From NCBI GenBank assembly GCA_033065855.1, contig JAVXUO010000581.1, forward strand, positions 1 to 64,000: DNA of 64,000 bases. The letters run 5' to 3'. Positions 9,254 through 18,828 of the stretch are shown piece by piece. Positions within the stretch are counted from its first letter, which is position 1. Each line of letters starts with the position of its first letter. The position numbers and the translations under genes are program-made. A model generated the notes under the pieces. It did no database searches and was not told where the DNA came from. It saw only the letters and a program-made list of their open reading frames with translations. Origin of the DNA: Escallonia rubra (Eukaryota; Streptophyta; Magnoliopsida; Escalloniales; Escalloniaceae).

Positions 9254-9767
9254 ATTTATACTGCAATCTAAAAAATAAAAACCAATACGATTATCAACAA
9301 GTCATAGAATTAAATAAAAGAAGAATAAAAATTATTTAAACGTAATTGCTGGAAAAATTTGTATAATGTAAAATTATCAAAATAGCCCCCGACGAGCGGC
9401 AAATTAGCAAAATGCCCCCGGGGAGTTCATTATCACCCTAACGTCCCAAATCAGCTTGAAAACAACCTTTTAGGTGCTTTGCTTACACTTCTGGACTAAG
9501 AAGTCCTTTAAAAAACTTAACGCTGCAAAATTACGAAAATACCCCCCTCGGGGCTGCGAATTACCAAAAAATGCCCCCTGGCATCAAAAAATCGTTCGGA
9601 GTGCTTTGAAACGGCATTTTAAGCTTCCTGAATTCATCCGGGACAAATAAGTTTTCGGGTGTCTGACACCCTTTGCTGAACTAAAAGTTATTTTAAGGTA
9701 TGACCCTTTAAGCTGGATCCTTCCTAACAAAATAGCCCCCGATGAGCGACAAATTACCGAAATGCCC
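9254..9767. repeat. Noncoding sequence upstream of the transposase with a partial TIR duplication
   Basis: About 100 bp of AT-rich intron-like sequence is followed by LTR-like AAATTACCGAAATGCCCC motifs. About 9620-9767 repeats 11005-11155 of the right TIR in direct orientation (both include GTTTTCGGGTGTCTGACACC). I see no gene here. Confidence 0.65.
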
Positions 9768-10189
9768 CTAATCGTAAACCAACATATCAGGTTATAATAT
9801 TTACATTCCAAAACTACATTCCTGGATCTTTAACCTAGCTTACCAACACATTAGCAATAGTCATTATTTCAATGTATTAAAACAAATCCTCACTTCCCAC
9901 CACTCCGAACGGTTAATTACGCTAGTTCTCACTGAATTTAGCGCCATCGTGGTTATATAGCAATATACCCCCCGATGGCCCCTACAACCCCAAGGGCTCA
10001 AAACCGCTTTGAAGTTAAGTGTTTAAATGTATTACGTCAATTATATATTGTAATATCTCACATTGGTTGTGGGAGAGTTTTCGATTGGCCTTATAAGACC
10101 CTGCCTATGAACTCATAAGTACCTACTTGGCTAGCCCTTTTGAGGGAGGCAATGCCCTGTGGTGGGGCCGTGGATCGGGTCGTTACAGA

Positions 10190-10201
10190 TGGTATCAGAG
10201 C
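10190..10201 (+). other. TRIM primer binding site 1 (tRNA-iMet type)
   Basis: TGGTATCAGAGC lies 2 bp after the first LTR. It is complementary to the 3' end of plant initiator methionine tRNA, the usual TRIM primer. Confidence 0.9.
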
Positions 10202-10547
10202 CGACTCTCGAAAGCTCGGGCTGGGCTATCCAGTCGGGTTGCCGATGGTTGGGGGAAACGAAGGCAAGCCCGGGTATATCCCACATCAAGAGGATGGTTG
10301 GGGCAACGAAGGGTGTGCCGGGTATATCCCACATTGACTAGAGAGGAAGATTATGTGCTATGTGTGATCGAGCCTTAACGAGGACGCTAAGGTATAAGGA
10401 TGGGATATTGTAATATTCCACATCGGATGTGGAATTGTATGAGATGACCCTTATAAGTCCTTGCCAAGGAACTCATAAGTACCTACTTGGCTAGCGCTTT
10501 TGAGGGAGGTATTGCCCTGTGGTGGGGTCGGATCGGGTCGTTACAGA

Positions 10548-10559
10548 TGGTATCAGAGT
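10548..10559 (+). other. TRIM primer binding site 2
   Basis: TGGTATCAGAGT lies 2 bp after the second LTR, with one change from the first copy. A second primer site supports two full LTR-internal units. Confidence 0.85.
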
Positions 10560-12214
10560 CGACTCTCGAAAGCTCGGGCTGGGCTGTCCAGTCGGGTTAC
10601 CGATGGTCGGGGGAAACGAAGGCAAGCCCGGGTATATCCCACATTAAGAGGATGGTTGGGGCAATGAAAGGTGAGCTGGGTATATCCCACATTGGCTAAA
10701 GAAGAAGATTCTGGGCTATGTGTGATTGAGCCTTAGCGAGGACGCTAAAGGAATAAGGTGGGGAGATTGTAATATCCCACATTGGTTGTGGAAGAGTTTA
10801 CGATTGGCCTTATAAGACCCTGCCTATGAACTCATAAGTACCTACTTGGCTAGCCCTTTTGATGGAGGCAATGCTCTGTAGTGGGGCCGTGGACCGGGTC
10901 GTTACATATACCCAATATATCAGGAAGTATTTTAAAGGGAAAAGTTACCAAAACACCCGCTACTTGTGCAAAATACCCCCTGGCAGTCATCGCCGGTGCG
11001 TCACAAGTTCCTGAATTCACCCGGAACAATAAAAGTTTTCGGGTGTCTGACACCCTTTGCTGAACTAAAAGTTATTTTAAGGTATGGCCCTTTAAGCTGG
11101 ATCCTTCCTAGCAAAATAGTCCCCGATGAGCGGCAAATTACCGAAATGCCCCCGGGGGTTCACTATCACCCCAACGCCCCCGAACAAGCTTCAAAACAAC
11201 ATTTCAGGTTCTGTGATTACATTCCTGGACTAAAACTGTGTAATTAAAAACTTGGCGCGGGAAAATTACCGAAACACCCCTCGCGGGGTGGCAAATTACC
11301 GAAATGCCCCTGGCATCAGGAAAAATCTCAAAGGTGCCTCAAAATGCTACTTTACGCTTCGTGAGTTCATCATTGGCCTAAAAAGTACTTTACGGATTTT
11401 TCGCGCAAAAATCGCGAACCGGTGTCTGGGGCGAGCGCTGAAAGGGCTGTTCGGGCAAAAAAATAGCTAACGGCTCCGGAATGGCGCGAAATCCTGGGGA
11501 ATGGAACTTCCCAACATCCTAGGGTTCTCGTAAAAGTTTCGCGCGAAATCGCGCTAGCTTGGTATTTTAAATTAGACTGCGAAGGTACACGGTTCCCCGT
11601 ATCAGTTAGCCCCTCTACAGTCCTTGGAAAAATCTGAAATTTTTACCTGATACAGATCCTTTCAGAATAACTAGGGTCCTTGTTTTGCACTTTGGCCAAA
11701 TCACGCTCTAGCTATTTTTTATAAATCCGTGAAAAAGCTGTCTAATTAAAGGGCGAGCGCTGAAAGGGCCGTTCGGGCAAAAAAATAGCTAACGGCTCCG
11801 GAATGGCGCGAAATCCTGGGGAATGGAACTTCCCAACATCCTAGGGTTCTCGTAAAAGTTTCGCGCGAAATCGCGCTAGCTTGGTATTTTAAATTAGACT
11901 GCGAAGGTACACGGTTCCCCGTATCAGTTAGCCCCTCTACAGTCCTTGGAAAAATCTGAAATTTTTACCTGATACAGATCCTTTCAGAATAACTAGGGTC
12001 TCTTTTTTGTACTTTGCTAAAATCTCGCTCTAGCTATTTTTTATAAATCCGTAAAAAAATATATATAAATGTAATACGCTATTTTGAATCGCTATAAATG
12101 TAATACGCTAAGTGTAATACGCTGATTTGTATAAACCTAACATTGAATTATAAGGAAATTCAAAATACTTACTTGTTGTGACTTGATGTATTTGAAGAAA
12201 AATCTACCGATCTT

Positions 12215-12340
12215 CTAGCGATTATCCACCGATCTTCTTCTAGCGCTAAAATTTTTTGGTTTGTGGAGAAAAAGTGCGGAGCAGAGCAGAAATGTGGAGA
12301 AGAATGGTTGGGGGGAGGGGATTATAAATAGAGAAGAAAA
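12215..12340 (-). promoter_or_regulatory. TIR-borne promoter facing the MULE-A transposase
   Basis: Inverse of 1005-1172. The TATA box is at 12322-12330 and the splice-donor-like ACTTAC (minus-strand GTAAGT) at about 12166-12171. It implies that the transposase and PMD-Ulp1 genes share one promoter sequence in two copies. This is inferred from motifs. Confidence 0.5.
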
Positions 12341-13269
12341 AGGAAGAGAGAAGAAAAAAGAGGGAAAAAAAAACCCGTGAGTGGTCTCTGCAGAAAAAAA
12401 AAATTGGCAGACTCTGCGAAAAAAAGACTCTGCAAACAAAGAAAAAAAGCAGTGGGAAGGACAGTCACGGGGAGGGAAGGACAGTCACAGGGAGCATCAC
12501 CCACGTGGGGGGGGGGGGGGGGCGCCACGTGGCAGAAGCAGAGGGCAACCCGCGGGGCCCCTTCACGCGGTTGGGCCACGTGGCAGGCGCGTGGTGGCCA
12601 CGTGGCAGGCGCGTGGAGGACACGCGGCAGGGCATCGCACCAACCGGCGTCCCTTCACGCGGTTGGGCCACGTGGCAAGCGCGGGGGAGGCCACGTGGCA
12701 GGGCCATCGTACCAACCGGCGCACCTTCACGCGGTTGGGCCACGTGGCAGGCGCGGAGGAGGCCACGTGGCAGGGCCATCGCCCAACCGGCGCCCCTTCA
12801 CGCGGTTGTGCCACGTGGCAGTCGCGGGGGAGGCCGCCTGGCCGCCTTGTGCTCGAAATTTTTTTTTTTTTGTGTGAGCCAACCAAAAAATTTGAAAATT
12901 TTTGTGTGGGAGCCACCCAAAAAAAAAAGCCACCAACCGCTTCTTTTATATGCGGTTGGTTTTTTAAAAAAATTGTTAAAAAAAAGGGGCTTGCCAACCG
13001 CTTCTAAGAGAAGCGGTTGGGCAAAAAGAAAATTGTCCCAACCGCGTATAAGAGAAGCGGTTGGGTGGAGTGGTTTTTTGTGGTGGGCCCATGTCAAAAA
13101 AATAATCATGCCCAACCGCTTCTCTTACATGCGGTTGGGCTAAAAAAAAATAATGAGTGCTTTTTGTGGTGGGGCCCCCGAGAAAATGATATCGTACCTA
13201 ACCGCATGTAACAGAAGCGGTTGGGTGGAGAAAATTTTTTTATCCACCGGTGGGTGTAGATCGGATCCC

Positions 13270-13286
13270 ATATATATATATATATA
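13270..13286. repeat. (TA)n tract between MULE-A and the viral locus
   Basis: A short TA tract abuts the right end of MULE-A and the first virus-like bases (GCAATCAAGCACTC, also at 23341). Confidence 0.95.
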
Positions 13287-13323
13287 GCAATCAAGCACTC
13301 TTTCATTTTTTCCACCACAATCC

Positions 13324-13490
13324 TTGCGGACATGCCTGGGACATAATGACGTCTGGTATCCGTCAGCTAATCAAGATCGGAAAAGAATCCCCGGTTGGAC
13401 CGAGATCCCTTGTGGATAAGGGTATAATATTGATAAAAACGAAGCGGAATATTGTGATGATTCAGAAAAGATATGGCAAAAGCCGGTGGG
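13324..13490 (-). repeat. Inverted copy of the viral leader
   Basis: Reverse complement, with scattered changes, of about 23935-24090 (shared GACGTCTGGTATCCGTCA and CGAAGCGGAATATTG). It could be an inversion made when viral pieces joined at integration. A reading frame running through it into coat-protein sequence is accidental. Confidence 0.85.
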
Positions 13491-13493
13491 CGC

Positions 13494-14004
13494 CAGAAAC
13501 AGGAGAAGAAATGATAAGATATATGATACAGTTTTTAGGTCCTATAGCTAAGGCTAATTTCGAAGAATGGCAAAAAGCTTTTCCAGATGATTTAAAACAA
13601 ATGGCAGACTTCGGACCAAATCCTTATAATTTCGTAAACACTATACAATTAATCTTAACAGGAAGGAATCCTAATACAGGGGATACCATAATACAAACAG
13701 AAGCAGCTAGAAAACTAGAACAAGTACATTTATATAGCTGGCATAATATAAAACCTTTTATGCAAGAATATTATTACTTTGCCTCTCAAAGTGGCAACAT
13801 CTATAGTCCAACTGTAGTAGACAAATTTTTAAACAAATTACCAGGAGCTCTAGGAAGAGAAATATATGAAACTGTTAAGAAGATTTATAATGACCCTAAA
13901 TGGTCACCTTCTCTAGGTAATATCTTTGAACATGTTATAGAAATTTTAGTTTCAAAATGCACTAATATACAGATAGCTAGACAATTGAAAAATGAAACCA
14001 GTTA
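13494..14004 (+). pseudogene. Coat-protein core fragment (copy 2)
   Basis: Nearly identical to 18048-18555 of the main copy. It covers the capsid core, including FLGPIAKANFEEWQKAF and KFLNKLPGALGREIYET. It begins directly after the inverted leader and is joined at about 14003 to protease sequence matching 19498 onward, so about 940 bp is missing between them. The capsid core itself lacks stops, unlike its surroundings in the main copy. It is not a functional gene. Confidence 0.88.
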
Positions 14005-14340
14005 GAAACAAATGCTATAATAGACACAGGTTGTACTATCACAGTTATAGACCCTAGTCTAACAGATCCTTCTTATCTTAAAACATTCGAAACACCATTA
14101 GTTGGAGTAGGATTTTCTAACACTCTTATACATTATTCTCATTATATTAAAGAAGCATATTAATTTAAAAGGAAAAAATAAAATATGTGAAGATTGTAGC
14201 AATGGTAAAACAAACTGCTGCATAACAAACATAGGAGAAGACTGTTTAAGAATAGAAGATTTAGTAGAAGAAAATGAAATAGAAGAAAATATAGATCTAG
14301 ACATTTATAGTCAAGACAGAATCAGCTATAACTTAATAAA
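14005..14340 (+). pseudogene. Protease-region fragment of the viral polyprotein
   Basis: Matches 19498-19651 (the DTG aspartic protease region) and then 19888-20072, with about 237 bp deleted near 14161. The deletion point shares short TAT-rich sequence, consistent with microhomology joining. The fragment ends where it meets sequence upstream of the first small ORF. Confidence 0.85.
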
Positions 14341-14524
14341 TCTTATCTAAATTATTCTGCTCAACTAGATCAATTTACAAATAGAATGAATGATTATTTA
14401 GAGAAACTTCTTAGACATCATATAGTCCTTACAGATCAAGCAAACAATAGCAGATATTTTACAAGGTACGTAGAACAGATCTTAAGAAGACCCTTAAGCA
14501 TAGTACCCCAAAATAATATTAATA
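14341..14524 (+). other. Viral noncoding sequence before the small ORFs
   Basis: AT-rich sequence between the protease fragment and the first small ORF. No start codon opens a long frame. It may be the tail of an upstream ORF or the leader end. No further function is visible. Confidence 0.4.
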
Positions 14525-15049
14525 ATGAGCAATAATAATTCAGCTAATACGCCTAGCACTTCAAGACATAGGGCACCCACTTATATTAGCAGTACTGAAG
14601 AACGTTTTGAAAGTAATTATGTAGAATTTCGTAAATTTCTTGTAGCATTAGAAATTATCGATGATACAAATGATCACATTAGACACAACATCACAGAAAA
14701 TACTTTACCTTTAAGGTACAATCCTTTAAGAAGTTATATTTGTACTTTCACAAATATTGCAGCTATAACAATAGGTATAAACCAGTACTTAAAACATATA
14801 GTTGATTTTTATATATATTATAAAGACTTAAAAAACAATAGTTATTATAGTAGTGAATATATAAGACTTAGGATTACTAGCCCAAATTTTGATAGATTTA
14901 GAGCTATAATCGAAAGACATGAAGCAACTGCTTTAGATAATATAACAGACCACATAAATTTTCTACAAATAACAAGTGATATACAAAGTACAGATTCTGA
15001 TAGCTCTAATAGTGAAGAAGAACCCAATAGCATACATCTTCCAGATTAA
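14525..15049 (+). CDS. Viral small ORF 1 (174 aa), paralogue of ORF 2
   Basis: Intact AT-rich ORF from ATG 14525. Its stop TAA overlaps the ATG of the next ORF (TAATG), the overlap style that favours translational reinitiation in caulimovirids. The product has a Ser/Thr-rich start, a helical middle (YVEFRKFLVALEIIDDTND, NPLRSYI, DFYIYYKDLKNNSYY) and an acidic tail. The middle aligns with ORF 2, so the two arose by tandem duplication. The position suggests a badnavirus P1-type accessory protein, but I do not recognise the family. Confidence 0.75.
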   Translation: MSNNNSANTPSTSRHRAPTYISSTEERFESNYVEFRKFLVALEIIDDTNDHIRHNITENTLPLRYNPLRSYICTFTNIAAITIGINQYLKHIVDFYIYYKDLKNNSYYSSEYIRLRITSPNFDRFRAIIERHEATALDNITDHINFLQITSDIQSTDSDSSNSEEEPNSIHLPD

Positions 15050-15597
15050 TGTCAGATAGAGATTTAAACACTGAGTCTTATCAGGAACCTTTTAGCTTTG
15101 ATGACATGGTAAGTAACTTCAATATAGACCAACAAACTACTTCAGATATACTAGACACCTTTAATAAATTCTTTACAGCCTTAGAAACAATAGATACCAC
15201 AAATGAAAGAATTAAGCATTATATAGATACAGACTCTATCACTTTATTATACAGCCCATTATCTTTTTATATAAGATATTTTCTAAACTTAGACTTATTA
15301 CTAGAAGATTTTGACATTTTCTTTCAACATCTTATAGGTTTTTATATACAGTTAAAAGATCAACAAAACAACTCCTTATATTATACTGAGTTTCACAGAA
15401 GACTTAGAGAATTAGATAAACATACAGCCTTAAAAAACTTAGGTGTACCTACAGAAATCATTAACAACATGTCCAATTTACAATTAGAATCAGATTTAGA
15501 CTATGAAGATTATTTAAATTATAATGAAGATGATAATGATTATCCTTGGGATGATGAAGCCCTTGCTAATCTAGACAACATATTTGATGGAATATAA
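15049..15597 (+). CDS. Viral small ORF 2 (182 aa), paralogue of ORF 1
   Basis: Intact ORF sharing one base with the stop of ORF 1. It resembles ORF 1 over the central region (NKFFTALETIDTTNERI, SPLSFYIRYF, GFYIQLKDQQNNSLYY) and ends with a very acidic Asp/Glu/Asn/Tyr-rich tail. TAA at 15595-15597 is followed immediately by the ATG of ORF 3. Function is unknown; an accessory or virion-associated role is inferred only from position. Confidence 0.75.
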   Translation: MSDRDLNTESYQEPFSFDDMVSNFNIDQQTTSDILDTFNKFFTALETIDTTNERIKHYIDTDSITLLYSPLSFYIRYFLNLDLLLEDFDIFFQHLIGFYIQLKDQQNNSLYYTEFHRRLRELDKHTALKNLGVPTEIINNMSNLQLESDLDYEDYLNYNEDDNDYPWDDEALANLDNIFDGI

Positions 15598-15891
15598 ATG
15601 TCTACAAACAAATTAGAAATTTTAAATCTTCAAACAGATACTAAGAGTTTAAAGACAATTAGAGAAAACTTAGATTATATGAAAGAAGTTTTCAAACAAT
15701 CTTCAGATAAGTCTAAACAAAGTGAAGCTAAGATAGAAGTTCTCTTAGAAAAACTAAACAAACAATCTGTAGAATACAAACAAGAATTAGATAAATTTAA
15801 AATAATGATAGAAAAATTAGAAAAACAAACTAGTAAGTTAGAAGAAAACTTAAGACATTATTTTAATATACAAGGGTTAGAATATAAATGA
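15598..15891 (+). CDS. Viral small ORF 3 (97 aa), coiled-coil protein
   Basis: Starts directly after ORF 2 and ends in TGA overlapping the next ATG (ATGA at 15888-15891). The product is Lys/Glu-rich with heptad-like spacing of Leu and Ile over most of its length (for example KIEVLLEKLNKQS, IMIEKLEKQTSKLEENL), so a coiled coil is likely. Small coiled-coil virion-associated proteins occupy this position in several caulimovirids, which is the basis for a tentative VAP-like call. Confidence 0.72.
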   Translation: MSTNKLEILNLQTDTKSLKTIRENLDYMKEVFKQSSDKSKQSEAKIEVLLEKLNKQSVEYKQELDKFKIMIEKLEKQTSKLEENLRHYFNIQGLEYK

Positions 15892-16240
15892 CCACTTCAA
15901 AAAATTATGAGAGTTATTCAGATTATAAACAAGTTATTTTAGATGAAAGTGACTACTTATTTCCAGCAGAAGGCATAACTAAAATACCTTAGGAACCCCA
16001 AACGAACTTATTAATAGAAAAGAAAATAATGTTATTATAATATTATTAATAAAATGTTTAGAAAAAATTGACACTTTAACACTTAAAATGGATTTATATC
16101 TAGATCATCCAAAAACTGAAACAAAGATAGATATAGATAATTTGTGCAAAAAATTAGATAATATAACTGTAGATAAACCTAAAAAGAGGTTTCAAATACA
16201 AGACAATTTGAAATTTTTAGTCTATGACAAGTCACAGTAG
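15888..16240 (+). pseudogene. Viral small ORF 4, broken
   Basis: An ATG overlaps the stop of ORF 3. The frame hits TAG near 15990; an open frame with similar AT-rich codon use then continues in another phase to TAG at 16238-16240, overlapping the movement-protein start (ATG 16224). A stop plus a frameshift therefore appear to have broken an ORF of about 115 codons. The second half is Lys/Asp/Leu-rich. The family is not recognised. Confidence 0.55.
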
Positions 16241-17192
16241 TCATATTTTAGGAAGAGGAAATATAGAAGATAGAAATAGAACAGAAGTTTTAGCCACTGA
16301 AACTAGAAGACGTAATGAAAATACATTAGGAAACAGAGTTCTCAGACTTTTTAGAACACCTTCAGCACCTATAATTTCTTTAGAACAAATAATAGACATC
16401 GATAGACAAATTGAACAATTTAGACAAAACAGACTAGATTTAATATCCCCACAAATTTTATATCAACATCATTCTCAACTAAGTCAAACAAGACTATTTA
16501 TGCATTATAGAGAAACACAAAACAGATGTGTAGGAGAAGATGTAGCTAGTGTAAACTTAATACATCCTGACTCTGAAAATGAATTAATCAGAGGAAATTT
16601 TAATTTAACACATATAGGCTTAATTGTCATAGGAATAAAAGGTTTAACTAGAAGAGATACAGGAGCTAAAGTATTTTTAGCAATAATAGACGATAGATTT
16701 TCTAGTGAACAAGCCATAATAGGAGCTATAGAAGTAGATATGAACAACAATGGTGGCATATTCTACTGCGCACCAGATTTTTGTATAAATACTAGAGATT
16801 TTGCAAAAAACATTAAAATTAAGATAATGACAAAAGGTTATGAAGATTTTCAACAAGGTAAAAATCTTTTAATTTGCACCACATTTATAGGAAAGTTAAC
16901 ACAAAATAGTCAAGTAGGATATAAGTTAACCATAGATGACACTGCAAAATTTATTATAAATAGAGGAATTAGACTCCTACCACCTTATAGAGTAGATCCA
17001 TTAGAAAATTCAGGACAAGAATGGCAAGTAGATAAACTACTAGAAACTAGCTCTAATAATAGTATAATACCCACAGATAACCTTTGGTATATAAATGCAT
17101 CAGGTAGAATGTCAGTTAGATTTACAAATTATATAGAAGCAAACACTCACTTAGAAGATCAAGACATTCCAGAAGAAGTAGAGAATGTATAG
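16224..17192 (+). CDS. Caulimovirid movement protein (322 aa, 30K superfamily)
   Basis: Intact ORF. The segment with NFNLTHIGLIVIGIKGLTRR, the following AIIDDRF with the conserved aspartate, then IIGAIEVDMNNNGGIFYCAP and KIKIMTKGYED match the 30K-type movement domain of caulimovirids (residues about 120-245). The N-terminal 80 residues are charged and helix-rich. These proteins form tubules or modify plasmodesmata for cell-to-cell movement. It overlaps ORF 4 upstream and the coat-protein ORF downstream by 8 nt. Its length is near the family norm. Being intact, it is less decayed than the coat-protein region. Confidence 0.88.
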   Translation: MTSHSSHILGRGNIEDRNRTEVLATETRRRNENTLGNRVLRLFRTPSAPIISLEQIIDIDRQIEQFRQNRLDLISPQILYQHHSQLSQTRLFMHYRETQNRCVGEDVASVNLIHPDSENELIRGNFNLTHIGLIVIGIKGLTRRDTGAKVFLAIIDDRFSSEQAIIGAIEVDMNNNGGIFYCAPDFCINTRDFAKNIKIKIMTKGYEDFQQGKNLLICTTFIGKLTQNSQVGYKLTIDDTAKFIINRGIRLLPPYRVDPLENSGQEWQVDKLLETSSNNSIIPTDNLWYINASGRMSVRFTNYIEANTHLEDQDIPEEVENV

Positions 17193-18828
17193 TTATAAAG
17201 ACTTTGATATCCTAAAAGATTTAGATATAAAAATTCTTAATCAATCAGTAGGAACTACTTTCGTAGGAAAAGGAATAAGCTTAGAACAATTACAAGATTT
17301 TATGCGTATTACAGAAGAAGAAGACAGTCTAGATATATTCAATCAACCAGAATATACAATACAACTAAATCTAAAAGAAACTATTCCTGATAGTCTAAAA
17401 GATCTAGATATCAGCTTTAGTCCTTCTCTTAAAATTCCCAGCATAGATAGATTTGACCCTGTAGTAGATTATAAAACAGAAATAGATCAGAAAATTAACA
17501 GAGCTATAGAAGAAATAGAAAAGATAAGAAAAGAACAAAAAACACTAGATGAAGATAACAATTTATTAGTAGAAGAAATGGATAACATACTAGAATCAAT
17601 AGAACCAGAAAACCTTAAATTAGAAGAAAGCTTAAGTCTAGAACAATTTGAGACTAATTCTATAGATACACAAATTACAACAAACAATGTAAAATATAAT
17701 TTAATGAATGAAGTACCTTATGTCCTTATGGAAGAATGTGAAAATTCATGAACTACTAATAACGATGGAGGTAGATTCTATACTACTCAACCACATACAA
17801 GACCACGTTATTCTTACGGCAATTTACCTAGACAAAGTGCAAACATAGAACATAATAGATCTGAAAAACCTAATTATAGACCTAGAGGTAAAAGATATCC
17901 TTTAGAACAAAACTTTAAAATTCAAAAGGCAGCTGAACCGTTTATCTTAAACATAACAGCAGTAGATCCTCAACAAAGAAATAATTATATTCAAGTATGG
18001 AAAGATGCAGTAGTAGCAAACTTTATAACTAAACAATTTGATAATTTAGAAACATGAGAAGAAATAATTAGATATATGATACAGTTTTTAGGTCCTATAG
18101 CTAAGGCTAATTTCGAAGAATGGCAAAAAGCTTTTCCAGATGATTTAAAACAAATGGCAGACATAGGACCCAATCCTTATAATTTCGTAAACACTATACA
18201 ATTAATCTTAACAGGAAGGAATCCTAATACAGGGGATACCATAATACAAACAGAAGCAGCTAGAAAACTAGAACAAGTACATTTATATAGTTGGCATAAT
18301 ATAAAACCTTTTATGCAAGAATATTATTACTTTGCCTCTCAGAGCGGCAATATCTATAGTCCAACAGTGGTAGATAAATTTTTAAACAAATTACCAGGAG
18401 CTTTAGGAAGAGAAATATATGAAACAATTAAGAAGATTTATAATGACCCTAAATGGTCACCTTCTTTAGGAAATATTTTTGAACATGTTATAGAAATTTT
18501 AGTTTCAAAATGTACTAATATACAGATAGCTAGACAATTGAAAAATTAAACCAGTTTCTGTAAAGAAATCTATACTCCACAACAGTATGGTCAAGAAGAG
18601 CCTAGACCAAAGTACAATAGGAAAACCTATAAAAGATATAAACAACCTAGAAAAACATATTATTTAAGAAAAAGCAAAGCAAGAAGACCTTTCTTAAATC
18701 CCAAACATGTTAGAAAATACGATACTAGAAGAATATATAAAAACAAAATTACATGTTACTCATGTGGAGAACCAGACCATTTAAGTTCTAATTGTCCTAG
18801 AAGACATAACAATAATAACTTTAAAGCT
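17185..18828 (+). pseudogene. Coat-protein part of the viral polyprotein, three in-frame stops
   Basis: The frame opens at ATG 17185 with an acidic, helical leader (open to 17751). The same frame runs through a basic stretch, the capsid core (18055-18540) and a zinc knuckle CYSCGEPDHLSSNC (18753-18794) straight into the protease-RT ORF, interrupted only by TGA 17749-17751, TGA near 18054 and TAA 18547-18549. At the second stop the two other coat-protein copies have GGA. Basic pre-knuckle and CX2CX4HX4C are typical of caulimovirid capsid proteins. A single capsid-protease-RT frame is inferred; a separate coat-protein ORF ending before 18829 is the alternative. Confidence 0.85.

Larger units (their letters stand above)
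10049..10906 (+). mobile_element. TRIM retrotransposon with three LTRs
   Basis: LTRs of 137-139 bp (TGTAATATCTCAC...GTCGTTACA) at 10049-10187, 10409-10545 and 10768-10906 are separated by two similar internal regions of about 221 bp. Each internal region opens with TGGTATCAGAG, the standard initiator-tRNA-Met primer site, and ends in purine-rich sequence before the next LTR. Flanks are TATAT (10044-10048) and TATAC (10907-10911), a near-perfect 5-bp target duplication. No coding capacity. The inserted point matches the uninterrupted left TIR near 2415-2440. The LTR-internal-LTR-internal-LTR arrangement is typical of tandem TRIMs formed by recombination. Confidence 0.92.
39..13269. mobile_element. 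MULE-A: large Mutator-like element with about 2.7-kb TIRs
   Basis: The left end (GGGCCCGATCCACACCCACC) and the reverse complement of the right end (GGGATCCGATCTACACCCACC, shortened by one base for matching) agree, and inverted identity continues for about 2.7 kb. Between the TIRs lie a plus-strand PMD-Ulp1 gene (2726-5683), a 167-bp tandem array and a minus-strand FAR1/MULE transposase (6962-9253). The two genes converge. A TRIM interrupts the right TIR. Transposons carrying a Ulp1-like gene beside a MULE transposase are known in plants (Kaonashi/KI type). Assignment to that group is inference from content. AT tracts on both sides hide the expected 9-bp target duplication. Confidence 0.88.
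9768..13269 (-). repeat. Right TIR of MULE-A, interrupted by a TRIM
   Basis: Inverse of 39-2710 with an 858-bp TRIM insertion (10049-10906). From the inside outward it holds the LTR-like blocks, the promoter-like block (12322-12330 TTATAAATA), CACGTG minisatellite (12515-12840) and AACCGC hairpins (12935-13225). The arms are clearly alike but differ by indels and substitutions. Confidence 0.88.

Noticed and set aside
10049-10906. Cassandra TRIM with 5S rRNA in the LTR
   Set aside because: The LTR lacks the 5S promoter sequence, so only a generic TRIM call is supported.
13250-13493. Open frame joining MULE-A end, inverted leader and coat-protein fragment
   Set aside because: It crosses an element boundary and an inverted noncoding segment; only 13494-14004 is protein-derived.
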